From the NCBI GenBank assembly GCA_016218365.1, contig JACREF010000007.1, positions 1 to 64,000 on the forward strand: 64,000 bases of DNA, read 5' to 3'. A program made the translations under genes and the position numbers. Below are positions 10,172 through 24,131 of this stretch, piece after piece (position 1 is the stretch's first letter; each line of letters opens with the position of its first letter). The notes under the pieces were generated by a model that was given only the letters and a program-made list of their open reading frames with translations, did no database searches and was not told the origin of the DNA. The stretch comes from Gammaproteobacteria bacterium. Lineage in GTDB: Bacteria; Pseudomonadota; Gammaproteobacteria; SZUA-140.

Positions 10172-12271
10172 ATGAGCACGAAAAAGGATATAACTGACGA
10201 TACCCGCTCGCAGTATTTCGAAAACCTGTACCGCTGGTTTTCCCGTGCGATCCGGGTCGGGGTGGATATCAGTCGCAGCAACTGGGGGGAGGGCAACATC
10301 TCGGTCGAGCAGCTGCTGTGGAGCGCCCGGCCGCATCTGCAGGAGATATTCAATTTCTCATCCAGTGCATTTTTCAGTATCTCGGATCAGGACAACAGTT
10401 TCACGATGTTGAGTTGTGATCCCGAGGACGGCCGCGCGGAGATCCAGTCCGAGGTTGATTGCCTGATCGATCAGGGGATGTTCGCCTGGGCGCTGAACCA
10501 GTCGCGTGCGTTCGTAACGCCGGCCCGGGGCAGTGTCCGTACGCTGATCCTGCATCCTGTGGCGACACGCTCGCGCATCCGCGGCATGTTCGTTGGCATC
10601 ATCGAGAACGATTCGATCGATCTGAACGAAGGCTCGCTGAGCCTGCTTTCAATGATCATGCTGAATCTGTCGGCGATGCTGGAGAGTGCGGAGACCTACG
10701 AATATGTCAGGATGCAGAATGACAACCTGGAGAAGATCGTCGCACAACGCACCGGGCAATTGGTCGAGGCCAGGCTGGAGGCTGAACACGCCAGTCGGGC
10801 CAAGAGCCAGTTTCTGGCCAACATGTCGCATGAGATACGTACACCGCTGACGGCCGTGATCGGTTTTGCCGAACTGCTGCGCGACAATCACAGCCTTGAT
10901 GAACAGCAGCGTCGCCAGGCCATCGATACCATCGTCAGGACCGGCCGCCATCTTTTGACTGTCATCAACGAGATCCTTGATCTGTCCAAGATTGAATCAG
11001 ACCGGATGACGGTCGAGATGATTCCGTTCGATCCGTTCCAGACAGTGCGGGATGTCGAGTCACTGGTCAGCGTGCAGGTATGTGACAAGGGACTGGACTT
11101 TGCCGTTGATTACCGGTTTCCACTGCCGCTCCGTATCAACAGTGATCCGACCCGGCTCAAGCAGATCCTGCTGAATCTGTGTGGCAACGCGCTGAAATTC
11201 ACCGAACGCGGCGGCATCAGGGTTATGGTGTCATTCGATGTTGCGCAACAGCTGCTGCAGTTTGCCATCACGGATACCGGCATCGGCATTGCGGCGGATA
11301 AACTGCCGAAACTGTTTGACAGTTTCACGCAGGCCGACAACTCGATCACCCGGCAATATGGTGGCACCGGACTGGGGTTGCATATCTGCCGGCATTTGTC
11401 CGAATTGCTGGGGGGCTCGGTCGAGGCCTGCAGCACACCTGGCCAGGGCAGCACCTTTACGGTCATGATCGCCACCGGTGCGGTGGCTGATACCGATCTG
11501 GCCTTCAGTCTGGCCGAGGCCGAGAACAGGCGGGCCGGCGTCGGCCAGGACGATGCGGTGCCAGACCATGTCTTGTCGGGGAAGGTGTTGCTGGCCGAGG
11601 ACAACGAAGATATCAGAAATCTGGTTCGCTATTATCTCAATGACCCTGCCCTGATCCTGGACTGGGTGGGCAATGGCGAGCAGGCCGTCGAGCAGGCCCT
11701 GTCGGGTCACTATGATGTGGTGTTGATGGATATGCAGATGCCGGTGATGGGGGGTGTCGAGGCCACGGCCTGGCTGAGGCGTGCCGGTTATGCCGGGCCG
11801 GTTGTGGCGATGACCGCCAATGCGACGGCAGACGATCGCAAGCAGTTTGTCGCGGCAGGTTGCGATGGATTCCTGTCCAAGCCGATCGATCGGCGCACGT
11901 TGCGCCGGGTGCTGGTCGGCTATCTGGCGCAGACCCGCAACGGTCGTGATGACAAGGTGCATGGGTATCTGGAAGAATTTGCCGAGATTCGCCAGGCCTT
12001 CATTGACGGCTTGTCCGAGCGGATACGCAACATCCAGATTGCCCAGTCGGAACGGCGTTGGGATGATCTGTGTTCGATGGCGCATCAGCTCAAAGGCTCG
12101 GCAGGTGGCTTCGGCTTTGATGTCTTGGGCAAGATTGCGGCACAGATCGAGCACAAGGTCAGACGACTGGAATTCGATGGTCTCGATGTGCTGGCGCAGG
12201 CCTTGGCCGCGGCGGCCCGGGACGGCGGCGCCGCACAGGCTGGCATGTCCACCGGGGGCGTGGGCGGGTGA
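10172..12271 (+). CDS. Soluble hybrid histidine kinase (sensor, HisKA, HATPase, REC, Hpt)
   Basis: The 699-residue kinase has no membrane segments. The order is a GAF-like sensor region (about residues 45-170), a short coiled coil (about 180-210), HisKA with FLANMSHEIRTPL (phospho-accepting His about 220), and HATPase with the G boxes DTGIGI and GGTGLGL. A receiver (VLLAEDNEDIR...VVLMDMQMP) and a C-terminal Hpt domain (AHQLKGSAGGFG) follow. A complete phosphorelay is thus held in one protein. It ends seven bases before a lone receiver, the obvious output partner, and sits just behind the HDOD gene. The signal is unknown. Confidence 0.92.
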   Translation: MSTKKDITDDTRSQYFENLYRWFSRAIRVGVDISRSNWGEGNISVEQLLWSARPHLQEIFNFSSSAFFSISDQDNSFTMLSCDPEDGRAEIQSEVDCLIDQGMFAWALNQSRAFVTPARGSVRTLILHPVATRSRIRGMFVGIIENDSIDLNEGSLSLLSMIMLNLSAMLESAETYEYVRMQNDNLEKIVAQRTGQLVEARLEAEHASRAKSQFLANMSHEIRTPLTAVIGFAELLRDNHSLDEQQRRQAIDTIVRTGRHLLTVINEILDLSKIESDRMTVEMIPFDPFQTVRDVESLVSVQVCDKGLDFAVDYRFPLPLRINSDPTRLKQILLNLCGNALKFTERGGIRVMVSFDVAQQLLQFAITDTGIGIAADKLPKLFDSFTQADNSITRQYGGTGLGLHICRHLSELLGGSVEACSTPGQGSTFTVMIATGAVADTDLAFSLAEAENRRAGVGQDDAVPDHVLSGKVLLAEDNEDIRNLVRYYLNDPALILDWVGNGEQAVEQALSGHYDVVLMDMQMPVMGGVEATAWLRRAGYAGPVVAMTANATADDRKQFVAAGCDGFLSKPIDRRTLRRVLVGYLAQTRNGRDDKVHGYLEEFAEIRQAFIDGLSERIRNIQIAQSERRWDDLCSMAHQLKGSAGGFGFDVLGKIAAQIEHKVRRLEFDGLDVLAQALAAAARDGGAAQAGMSTGGVGG

Positions 12272-12277
12272 TGCCGG

Positions 12278-12658
12278 ATGACGATTAGTTCACTGATTGT
12301 TGATGATGATGTCTCGACGCGCAGTACCCTGGCCGCGATGTTGCGCCAGCTGGGGTATTTGCAGGTGCAGACCGCGGGCAATGGTGTGGATGCGATCCTG
12401 AAATGTGTCGAGGTGCGACCGGACGTCATATGGCTGGACATCGAGATGCCGGGCAAGGACGGCTTCCAGACCCTGCAGTCGTTACGCATGACCCGGCCCG
12501 AGGCGTTTATTGCCATGGTCAGCGGACACGGCACCATGGAATATGTCAAGCGTTCAATGGAGTTGAAGGCTAATGGCTTCATCGTCAAGCCATTTTCCAT
12601 GGCCAAGGTGGAGGGTATCCTGAAAAAATACCTGCACGAAACGGGGCGCGCAGGCTGA
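12278..12658 (+). CDS. Single-domain response regulator (CheY-like)
   Basis: The 126-residue protein consists of one receiver domain only. The acidic pocket DDD is at residues 9-11, the phosphorylatable Asp lies in VIWLDIEMPGKDG near residue 53, and the conserved Lys lies in FIVKPFSM near residue 107. With no DNA-binding or enzymatic output domain it must act by protein contact or as a phosphate shuttle, most simply for the Hpt of the preceding kinase. The gap to the kinase stop is six bases. Confidence 0.9.
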   Translation: MTISSLIVDDDVSTRSTLAAMLRQLGYLQVQTAGNGVDAILKCVEVRPDVIWLDIEMPGKDGFQTLQSLRMTRPEAFIAMVSGHGTMEYVKRSMELKANGFIVKPFSMAKVEGILKKYLHETGRAG

Positions 12659-12763
12659 AGTGGCCGCGCTGATGGTTGTCGCCGCCGCTATGCTTGCGGT
12701 CATGGTCAAGTCGGGCTAGGATAGCCGGATTTTCTGCCCTAGACTCAGGCGGGTGTTGCTTAG

Positions 12764-15457
12764 ATGTCGTTTCGCCTCAAGATCATTCTGGGTATCATCC
12801 TGATTCAGGCCTTGCTGTTGATCGTGCTGATCGCGATCAGTCTGAATTTCCTCAAGCTTTCAAACGAAGTAGAACTCAGCAAGCGCGCCTCATCGCTGGT
12901 CAGCCTGTTTTCGGTGACCGCCAGACCGCTGATCCTGGAAGGGAACAGGACCGCGCTGCAGATCCTCAGTAATACTGTTGCCGGGCAGCCAGGTGTTGAA
13001 TATGTCAGGATCCGTCACGCTGGCAAGGTGCTGGCGGCATCCGGGGATCCTGCGCGGCTGGGGCAGCCGTTTGTCGAGGATTTCATGGTTGGGGATGTCA
13101 GCGACGGCATCTTTGATACCTACGCCACGATCACCGCGGATGGCCGTACCCTCGGGCAGGTCGAGATCGGGATCTCGATCAAGGAGATCGCGACCGTCAC
13201 CAGTGCGGCCAGTCGCCAGATCTCGACGGTGGCGCTGATCGGGATGTTTTTCTCGATACTGATGTCGATAGCACTGGGCAACTATTTTGCACGCCAGCTG
13301 CACACACTGCGCAATGCGGCGCGCAGCATCGCCTCGGGGAATATCGGCTATCAGCTCTTCATCCGCGGCCATGACGAGCTGGCCCAGACGGCCAATGCCT
13401 TCAACACCATGTCACGCAAGCTGGCCGTGCTGTATTCGGAGAAGCAGTCCGCACTGAACCGCGCCGAACAGACTACCGTGGAGCTGCGTGACAATGAGCG
13501 CCGGATCCAGACCATCCTCGGCCATGCCATGGACGGCATCATCACCATTGACGACCTTGGCTTGATCGACTCCTTCAATCCTGCGGCCGAGAGGATCTTT
13601 GGTTATTCCCAGGCTGAAGTGCTGGGACAGAACGTGACGATCCTGATGCCGGAACGCATGCGTGACCGCCAGGAGGCCTTTCTGCGCGAGTATCTGCGCA
13701 GCGGCAGCAGCACTGACAATGACAAGCAGCGTCGCCGTGAATTCATCGGTCGGCGGCAAGACGGTTCGATATTCCCGATGGAACTGAACCTCAGCGAGGT
13801 CAGGATCGAGGAGCGTGCGCTGTATATCGGGATCATCCGCGACATCACTGACCGCAAGCGGGTGGAGCACGAGCTGCGGGAGGCCAAGGATCTGGCACTG
13901 GAATCAGCCCGCGCCAAGTTCGAGTTTATTGCCAATGTCAGTCATGAACTGCGATCGCCAATGAAGGGTGTACTCGGCACCATCAATATGCTGCAGCAGA
14001 CCGGGCTCAGCGCCCAGCAGCAGGAGTATGTGCATCATATCAATGAGGCGGGTGACCGACTGATTACCATCGTCAACGATATTCTGGATTTCTCGCGGCT
14101 GGAGTCAAACCGTATGAAGATCGAGAGTTTTGATTTCGACATCCGGCAGAGTATCGAGAATGTGTGCCATGGGTTGCGTGCCGCTGCGCAGCGCAAGGGG
14201 CTGCGTCTGACCTATTTCATCCCCTGTCTGGCACCGTTTGCCCTGCGCGGAGATCCGGCCCGGATACGCCAGGTACTGATCAATCTGGTGGATAATGCGA
14301 TCAAATATACCGAGCAGGGCGAGGTGGCCGTCCACGTCGAGATGATCGAGGAAAACTCCCGCCAGGTCAGGTTGAAATTCGTGGTGTCCGATACCGGGGT
14401 CGGCCTGACGCCCAAGGCGCGGCGCCGGATCTTCGACGGCTATTTCACTGCCGAAGGCGGGCCGATGACCGCCCATACCGGCGCTGGCCTGGGCCTGGCG
14501 ATCTCCAAGCGGCTGGTCGAGATGATGGGGGGTGAGATTGGCGTCGACAGTGAGCGGGGGCGCGGCAGTGTCTTCTGGTTCACGCTGATGTTTGACAAAC
14601 AGGCACCACAACTGGTCGAGAGCACGCAGAATTACGATGAACTGCGCGGCCTCAAGGTGCTGGTCGTCGACAGCCGTGATGCCTGGCGCGATTTCCTGCA
14701 TCGGCTGATGCAGGCAGCCGGGATGGAGGTCCATGATGCAGTTTCCAGCATCGAGGCGCTCGAGGATATCATCCACCAGGCCGAGAATGACGAACCGTAT
14801 GATCTGGTGATCCTGGACATGATGATGCAGGACATGACCGGGCTTGAGCTGGCGCGGCGCATCAAGAGTGATGTCAATATCTCGCAGGCGCGGTTGATCA
14901 TGGTGGCCACCACCGGTTATCGCGGCGACAGCGAAGAGGTCAGGCTGGCCGGGGTTAACGGTTATCTGACCGCGCCGATCAAGGAACGCCAGTTATATGA
15001 TTGTATGCTGGCGGTGATGCACCTGGAACTGGATTCCGAGGCGCTGATTACCCGGCATAGCCTGGCGGATAACCAGCTCACTGAGCAGGGCCAGATCCTG
15101 GTTATCGAAGAGGACCTTCAGGAGCAGAAGAATCTGCTGACCATGTTCGAGGAGCTCGATTACCGGCCGTATTTTGCCGCCAGTTCCACGGAGGCAATCG
15201 AGGCGCTGTCGCGTCATAATTATCAGTACATCATCATTGACTGCAAGATGGAGTGCCGCGACGGATTTACCGTAACCGATTTTATTCGCAATCAGCGGGT
15301 ACACGAAACCGAGCGTATGTCCGGCAAGGTCATGGCGCTGGTGCGTCCGGAGACCACGACGCAGGAGACCGAGGCCTGTTTGTCGGTGGGTATCGTTGAG
15401 GGCACACTGGATTACCCGGTATCCCGGGAAGGGCTGGTCGCACGGCTGGCGCACTGA
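12764..15457 (+). CDS. Membrane hybrid histidine kinase (HAMP-PAS-HisKA-HATPase-REC-REC)
   Basis: The 897-residue protein has a first membrane helix at residues 7-27, a periplasmic sensor of about 125 residues, and a second helix near 150-172. HAMP, a PAS domain (GIITIDDLGLIDSFNPAAERIFGYS, about 245-365) and HisKA (FIANVSHELRSPM) follow, then HATPase (DTGVGL, GAGLGLAI). Two receivers come last: one with LVILDMMMQDMTG and one with YIIIDCKMECRDG. The first receiver has VVDS where most have two acids (DD), so it may be atypical. It follows the lone receiver gene by about 105 bases and may feed the same output. Confidence 0.92.
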   Translation: MSFRLKIILGIILIQALLLIVLIAISLNFLKLSNEVELSKRASSLVSLFSVTARPLILEGNRTALQILSNTVAGQPGVEYVRIRHAGKVLAASGDPARLGQPFVEDFMVGDVSDGIFDTYATITADGRTLGQVEIGISIKEIATVTSAASRQISTVALIGMFFSILMSIALGNYFARQLHTLRNAARSIASGNIGYQLFIRGHDELAQTANAFNTMSRKLAVLYSEKQSALNRAEQTTVELRDNERRIQTILGHAMDGIITIDDLGLIDSFNPAAERIFGYSQAEVLGQNVTILMPERMRDRQEAFLREYLRSGSSTDNDKQRRREFIGRRQDGSIFPMELNLSEVRIEERALYIGIIRDITDRKRVEHELREAKDLALESARAKFEFIANVSHELRSPMKGVLGTINMLQQTGLSAQQQEYVHHINEAGDRLITIVNDILDFSRLESNRMKIESFDFDIRQSIENVCHGLRAAAQRKGLRLTYFIPCLAPFALRGDPARIRQVLINLVDNAIKYTEQGEVAVHVEMIEENSRQVRLKFVVSDTGVGLTPKARRRIFDGYFTAEGGPMTAHTGAGLGLAISKRLVEMMGGEIGVDSERGRGSVFWFTLMFDKQAPQLVESTQNYDELRGLKVLVVDSRDAWRDFLHRLMQAAGMEVHDAVSSIEALEDIIHQAENDEPYDLVILDMMMQDMTGLELARRIKSDVNISQARLIMVATTGYRGDSEEVRLAGVNGYLTAPIKERQLYDCMLAVMHLELDSEALITRHSLADNQLTEQGQILVIEEDLQEQKNLLTMFEELDYRPYFAASSTEAIEALSRHNYQYIIIDCKMECRDGFTVTDFIRNQRVHETERMSGKVMALVRPETTTQETEACLSVGIVEGTLDYPVSREGLVARLAH

Positions 15458-15500
15458 CGGCGCACTGTCTCAGTCAGCAGTCTGATCTTTGCCACTACGG

Positions 15501-16970
15501 TTATTCTGCCGGTTTATTCGGTTCGGTCTCGCTGCGGATCACCTTGATGCGCGCCTTGATGCGGGCGCTGACCGCGTTGTCACGCGACTCTTTCAGGGCG
15601 ATCTGCAGATGCTGCAGCGCGATCTCGGTACCGCCCTCACGATAATAATATTCCGCCAGCGAAAGATGGGACTCGGCAATTGCGCCGAGGCCGTTCTGGG
15701 CCTCGGCCAGGGTCTTGTACAGCAATGGTTGGCTGTCATCGCGGTCCAGGTGCCGTTTCAGCAGCTGTTCGGCCGCGTTATATTGCCGCAGGTTGACCAG
15801 CAGCTGAGCCTGATGCATGGCCAGTGAGGTGTAGTGCGGATATTGGTCGGCCAGGCGATTGTCGAGGGCCAGCGCCCGTTCACTGTTGCCACGCTGCCGG
15901 TCAATCTCCGCGACCAGCAGCTGCAGGTGGATATTGTTTCTGATCCTGGCAGGCAGGGCCCTGGTTTGTTGCTCCGCCTGCTCAAGATTGCCGAGCAGTA
16001 ATTCGCACAACGCCAGGCCATAGCGCTGCGCGGTCTCGTTGCCGGCATGCTTTTCCAGTTGCGATCGCAGGTTGTTGCGCTCGGAGCTCAGGTCATGGCT
16101 GATCAGGACCCGCAGCCTGGTCTGCATCAGGCTGAAGGTGAAGTTATCACTATGGCTGGTCGCCGGCGCCTGTGAGGCACGATTCAAGGTGTCGGCGATG
16201 CGTTCATGGGTGACCGGGTGGGTGCGCAGAAAGGCATTGGGCTGCTCGTTGTACATTAATGATGCACGTTGCAGGCGCTCAAAAAAACTCGGCATGCCGC
16301 GCGGATTGTAGCCGCTCTGCAGCAGGATCTGGATGCCGACCCGATCCGCCTCCTGTTCATTGCTGCGGGTGAAGTTGATCTCATGCTGGGCCGACCCGGC
16401 GGCGCTGGCGGCCAGTGCCGCCTCGGCAATCTGGATATTGTCCTTGCCGAGGATGATCGCGGCGATCACTGCCGCGGTCAGCGGCAGATTCATCCGCGAT
16501 GCCTCCTGGTAGGCGCGCGCCAGGTGACGCTGGGTGACATGGGCGATTTCATGGGCCAGTACACCGGCCAGTTCATCCTCGTCCTCGGCGGTCAGCAGCA
16601 GCGCACTGTGCAGACCGATATGACCCCCCGGTCCGGCAAAGGCATTGATATCGGGCGCATCGACGATGAAAAAATCAAAGCTGCGACTTCCGGCATCGCT
16701 GGCAGAGGCCAGGCGTTTGCCGAGGTCGTTGATGTAGTCGTGGAGCTGGGGATCGTTGATGATGGTGAGGTTGGCGCGCAGGTTGCGCATGAACGATTCG
16801 CCGAGGCGCTGTTCATCCTCGCTGGACAGGAAGACCTCGGTGGAATCGCCGATGTCGGGCAGTGTGATCGCGGTCTGGGCGCGGACCGATGACAGGGTCA
16901 GCAGCAGGCCGCACAGCATGACCGGCCACGACCAGATGCGGACCCGCTGCATGCTGCGCTGCACCGCCAT
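15501..16970 (-). CDS. bepA: BepA-like periplasmic M48 metalloprotease with TPR region
   Basis: The 489-residue protein has an N-terminal signal peptide (VMLCGLLLTLSSVRA), an M48 zinc protease domain and a C-terminal TPR region. The metal ligands are in LAHEIAHVTQRH near residue 140, and the downstream glutamate is in NEQEADRVG near residue 205. BepA proteins degrade or mature stalled LptD and assist Bam-mediated outer membrane assembly. The start lies three bases from the uvrA stop on the same strand, so cotranscription with uvrA is possible. Gene symbol is by family resemblance. Confidence 0.85.
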   Translation of the reverse strand: MAVQRSMQRVRIWSWPVMLCGLLLTLSSVRAQTAITLPDIGDSTEVFLSSEDEQRLGESFMRNLRANLTIINDPQLHDYINDLGKRLASASDAGSRSFDFFIVDAPDINAFAGPGGHIGLHSALLLTAEDEDELAGVLAHEIAHVTQRHLARAYQEASRMNLPLTAAVIAAIILGKDNIQIAEAALAASAAGSAQHEINFTRSNEQEADRVGIQILLQSGYNPRGMPSFFERLQRASLMYNEQPNAFLRTHPVTHERIADTLNRASQAPATSHSDNFTFSLMQTRLRVLISHDLSSERNNLRSQLEKHAGNETAQRYGLALCELLLGNLEQAEQQTRALPARIRNNIHLQLLVAEIDRQRGNSERALALDNRLADQYPHYTSLAMHQAQLLVNLRQYNAAEQLLKRHLDRDDSQPLLYKTLAEAQNGLGAIAESHLSLAEYYYREGGTEIALQHLQIALKESRDNAVSARIKARIKVIRSETEPNKPAE

Positions 16971-16973
16971 CGC

Positions 16974-19838
<2,865 letters not shown>

Positions 19839-19904
19839 GCAATTTCCTACCCTTCAGCGAACCTGATAATATACGCGCTTTTGACCCGGCGAGGCAAAAG
19901 CAGT

Positions 19905-21296
19905 ATGTCGTCACAATCGATGACCGCCCAGGAGTTGCGCGTCGCATTATCGCTGGCCAGCATTTTCTCCTTGCGAATGATGGGGTTGTTCATGGTGCTG
20001 CCGGTGTTCTCGCTGCACGCGGTCCGGCTCGATCAGGCGACACCGATGCTGGTCGGCCTTGCCGTCGGTGTCTATGGCCTGACCCAGGCGCTGTTCCAGA
20101 TCCCGTTCGGCATGTTGTCGGATCGCTACGGCCGCAAACCGATGATCATCCTCGGTCTGGTGATCTTTGCCCTCGGCAGTGTCGTCGCGGCCTATGCCGA
20201 TTCGATCTACGGCATCATCGTCGGCCGCGCCTTGCAGGGCAGCGGCGCGATCTCGGCGGCGGTGATGGCGCTGGCCTCGGACCTGACCCGCGAGGAGCAC
20301 CGCACCAAGGTGATGGCGGTGCTGGGCATGAGCATCGGCCTGTCGTTCGCGTTCTCACTGGTGATGGGACCGCTGCTCGATGCCTGGATCGGCATCGGCG
20401 GCATCTTCTGGCTGACAGCGGCGCTGGCGCTGCTCGGCATCGTGCTGGTCAAGTTCGTGGTCCCGGACCCCGGGCACAGCATCGTCCACCGTGACACCGA
20501 ATCGGTGCCGCGCTACTTCAGTGATGTGTTGCATAACGGCCAGTTGTTGCGGGTGGACTTCGGCATCTTCGTGCTGCACCTGATCCTGACCGCAACCTTT
20601 GTCACGCTGCCGTTTGCGATGCGTGATCTGGCGCTGGCCACCAATGATTACTGGAAGTTGTATCTGCCGGCCCTGCTGGTCGGCATCATCGCGATGGTGC
20701 CGCTGGTCGTCATTGCCGAGAAGCGGCGCAAGATCAAGGGCGTTTATCTGCTCGGTATCCTCGGCATCATCGCCGCCGAGGCCGCGCTGATGGCGCTGCA
20801 TGCCACGATGATCGGCCTGTTGTTCGCGTTGCTGATCTTCTTCCTGGCCTTCAACCTGCTCGAGGCCTTGCTGCCGTCGCTGGTCGCCAAATTCGCGCCG
20901 CCGGACAAGAAGGGCACGGCGATGGGTGTCTATTCGACATTGCAATTTGTCGGCGCCTTCTGCGGCGGCATCATCGGCGGCGCGCTGTATCATGATGTCG
21001 GCTACTGGAGCGTGTTCCTGGTGTGTGCGCTGGCGGCGGCGCTGTGGTGGCTGTGGGCGCGCTCGATGCAGGCGCCGCGCCACCTGAGCAACCATATGCT
21101 TCATCTCGGGGCGATGCCGGCCGGGCTGTGGCCGCAGGTCGAGTCTGAACTGCGGGCGGTACGCGGCGTCGCCGAGGTCGTCATGGTGCCGGACGAGGGG
21201 GCCGCCTATCTGAAAATAGACAGCGGAAACACCGACATGGAACAGCTGGCACAGATCACGATCCAGTATCAGCAGGATGCGCCGGCCGGGGCCTGA
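19905..21296 (+). CDS. MFS transporter with C-terminal ferredoxin-like domain (YajR-like)
   Basis: The 463-residue protein is a 12-helix major facilitator with motif A (GMLSDRYGRKPMIILGL) after helix 2. It has a soluble C-terminal tail of about 70 residues reading LRAVRGVAEVVMVPDEGAAYLKI, which resembles the ferredoxin-like YAM domain of E. coli YajR. Substrate is unknown; proton-driven efflux is the general expectation. I chose ATG 19905 because the open frame upstream to 19803 runs into the start of uvrA on the other strand. The location between uvrA and ssb is typical. Confidence 0.85.
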   Translation: MSSQSMTAQELRVALSLASIFSLRMMGLFMVLPVFSLHAVRLDQATPMLVGLAVGVYGLTQALFQIPFGMLSDRYGRKPMIILGLVIFALGSVVAAYADSIYGIIVGRALQGSGAISAAVMALASDLTREEHRTKVMAVLGMSIGLSFAFSLVMGPLLDAWIGIGGIFWLTAALALLGIVLVKFVVPDPGHSIVHRDTESVPRYFSDVLHNGQLLRVDFGIFVLHLILTATFVTLPFAMRDLALATNDYWKLYLPALLVGIIAMVPLVVIAEKRRKIKGVYLLGILGIIAAEAALMALHATMIGLLFALLIFFLAFNLLEALLPSLVAKFAPPDKKGTAMGVYSTLQFVGAFCGGIIGGALYHDVGYWSVFLVCALAAALWWLWARSMQAPRHLSNHMLHLGAMPAGLWPQVESELRAVRGVAEVVMVPDEGAAYLKIDSGNTDMEQLAQITIQYQQDAPAGA

Positions 21297-21377
21297 GGCG
21301 GCGCGGATTGGCGCTGGTCGCTGCGGCCGGGCTCAGGCTACAATAGCCGGACATTATTCCAGCAGGGGGGACAGGGC

Positions 21378-21845
21378 ATGGCGCGCGGCATCAACAAGGT
21401 GATACTGATCGGCAATCTGGGCAAGGACCCGGAGGTGAGATACATGCCATCCGGTTCGGCGGTGGCGAATTTCTCGATCGCCACGTCAGAGGCGTGGAAG
21501 GACAAGAGCAGCGGTGAGCAGCAGGAGCGCACCGAGTGGCACAACATCACGATGTACGGCCGGCTGGCCGAGATCGCCGGTGAATACCTGAAGAAGGGTT
21601 CGAAGGTGTTCGTCGAAGGCCGGCTGCAGACCGACAAATACGACAAGGACGGCGTGACCCACTACCGCACCAAGATCATCGCCAACGAGATGCAGATGCT
21701 CGATGGTCGCGGCGAGGGCAGTGGTGCAGGCGGTGGTGGTGGCTATCAGCAGCGTGCGAGCGGTTCCCAGGGCAGCTCCGCACCAGCCTCGACCCCGGCC
21801 CCGGCCGGTGGCGCCGATGATTTTGATGATGACATCCCGTTCTGA
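21378..21845 (+). CDS. ssb: Single-stranded DNA-binding protein
   Basis: The 155-residue protein has the OB-fold ([22 protein letters not shown]...[16 protein letters not shown]), a glycine/serine/proline-rich linker, and the acidic tip DFDDDIPF that recruits repair and replication proteins. GCAGGGGGGACAGGC just upstream supplies the ribosome-binding site. A strong hairpin follows at 21870-21893. Confidence 0.98.
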   Translation: MARGINKVILIGNLGKDPEVRYMPSGSAVANFSIATSEAWKDKSSGEQQERTEWHNITMYGRLAEIAGEYLKKGSKVFVEGRLQTDKYDKDGVTHYRTKIIANEMQMLDGRGEGSGAGGGGGYQQRASGSQGSSAPASTPAPAGGADDFDDDIPF

Positions 21846-21869
21846 AGATGTCTGGTCATGCACATCAGC

Positions 21870-21896
21870 AAACGGAGCCTGCGGGCTCCGTTTCTG
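21870..21896 (+). terminator. Intrinsic terminator after ssb
   Basis: AAACGGAGCC (21870-21879) pairs with GGCTCCGTTT (21884-21893) around a TGCG loop, 24 bases after the ssb stop. The T-rich 3' arm and following bases are moderately suited to termination. Confidence 0.7.
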
Positions 21897-21934
21897 TTAC
21901 AGGGCGGGTTTGACATGAACACGGTGCGGGTGGC

Positions 21935-23951
<2,017 letters not shown>

Positions 23952-24005
23952 CCGCGTTTATCGCTTCTTTATACGCCGGTCATTCCCGCGAAAGCGGAAA
24001 TCCAG

Positions 24006-24040
24006 TTGGTAGGTTGGGCTGAATGAAATGAAGCCCAACT
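24006..24040 (+). repeat. GTTGGG hairpin repeat, left copy
   Basis: TTGGTAGGTTGGGC opens a 34-bp unit with stem GTTGGGCT (24013-24020) and AGCCCAAC (24032-24039). The same unit occurs inverted at 27129-27163 with about two differences. The pair brackets the accessory island. Confidence 0.8.
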
Positions 24041-24131
24041 ATATTGAGCCCGGCTATCAACAGAAGGGCGGGGTATTTTAATCCTTCCGTCCCCGTTTTC
24101 CGCGCGGGTTCAAATGAAAGGATAGGCGAGT

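Noticed and set aside
19839-19904. LexA box in the uvrA/yajR-like divergence
   Set aside because: CTGATAATATACGC resembles half a site but lacks the right ACAG half; not convincing.
21346-21377. Classical -35/-10 promoter for ssb
   Set aside because: A TACAAT is present near 21340, but no -35 hexamer lies at acceptable spacing, so I do not annotate it.
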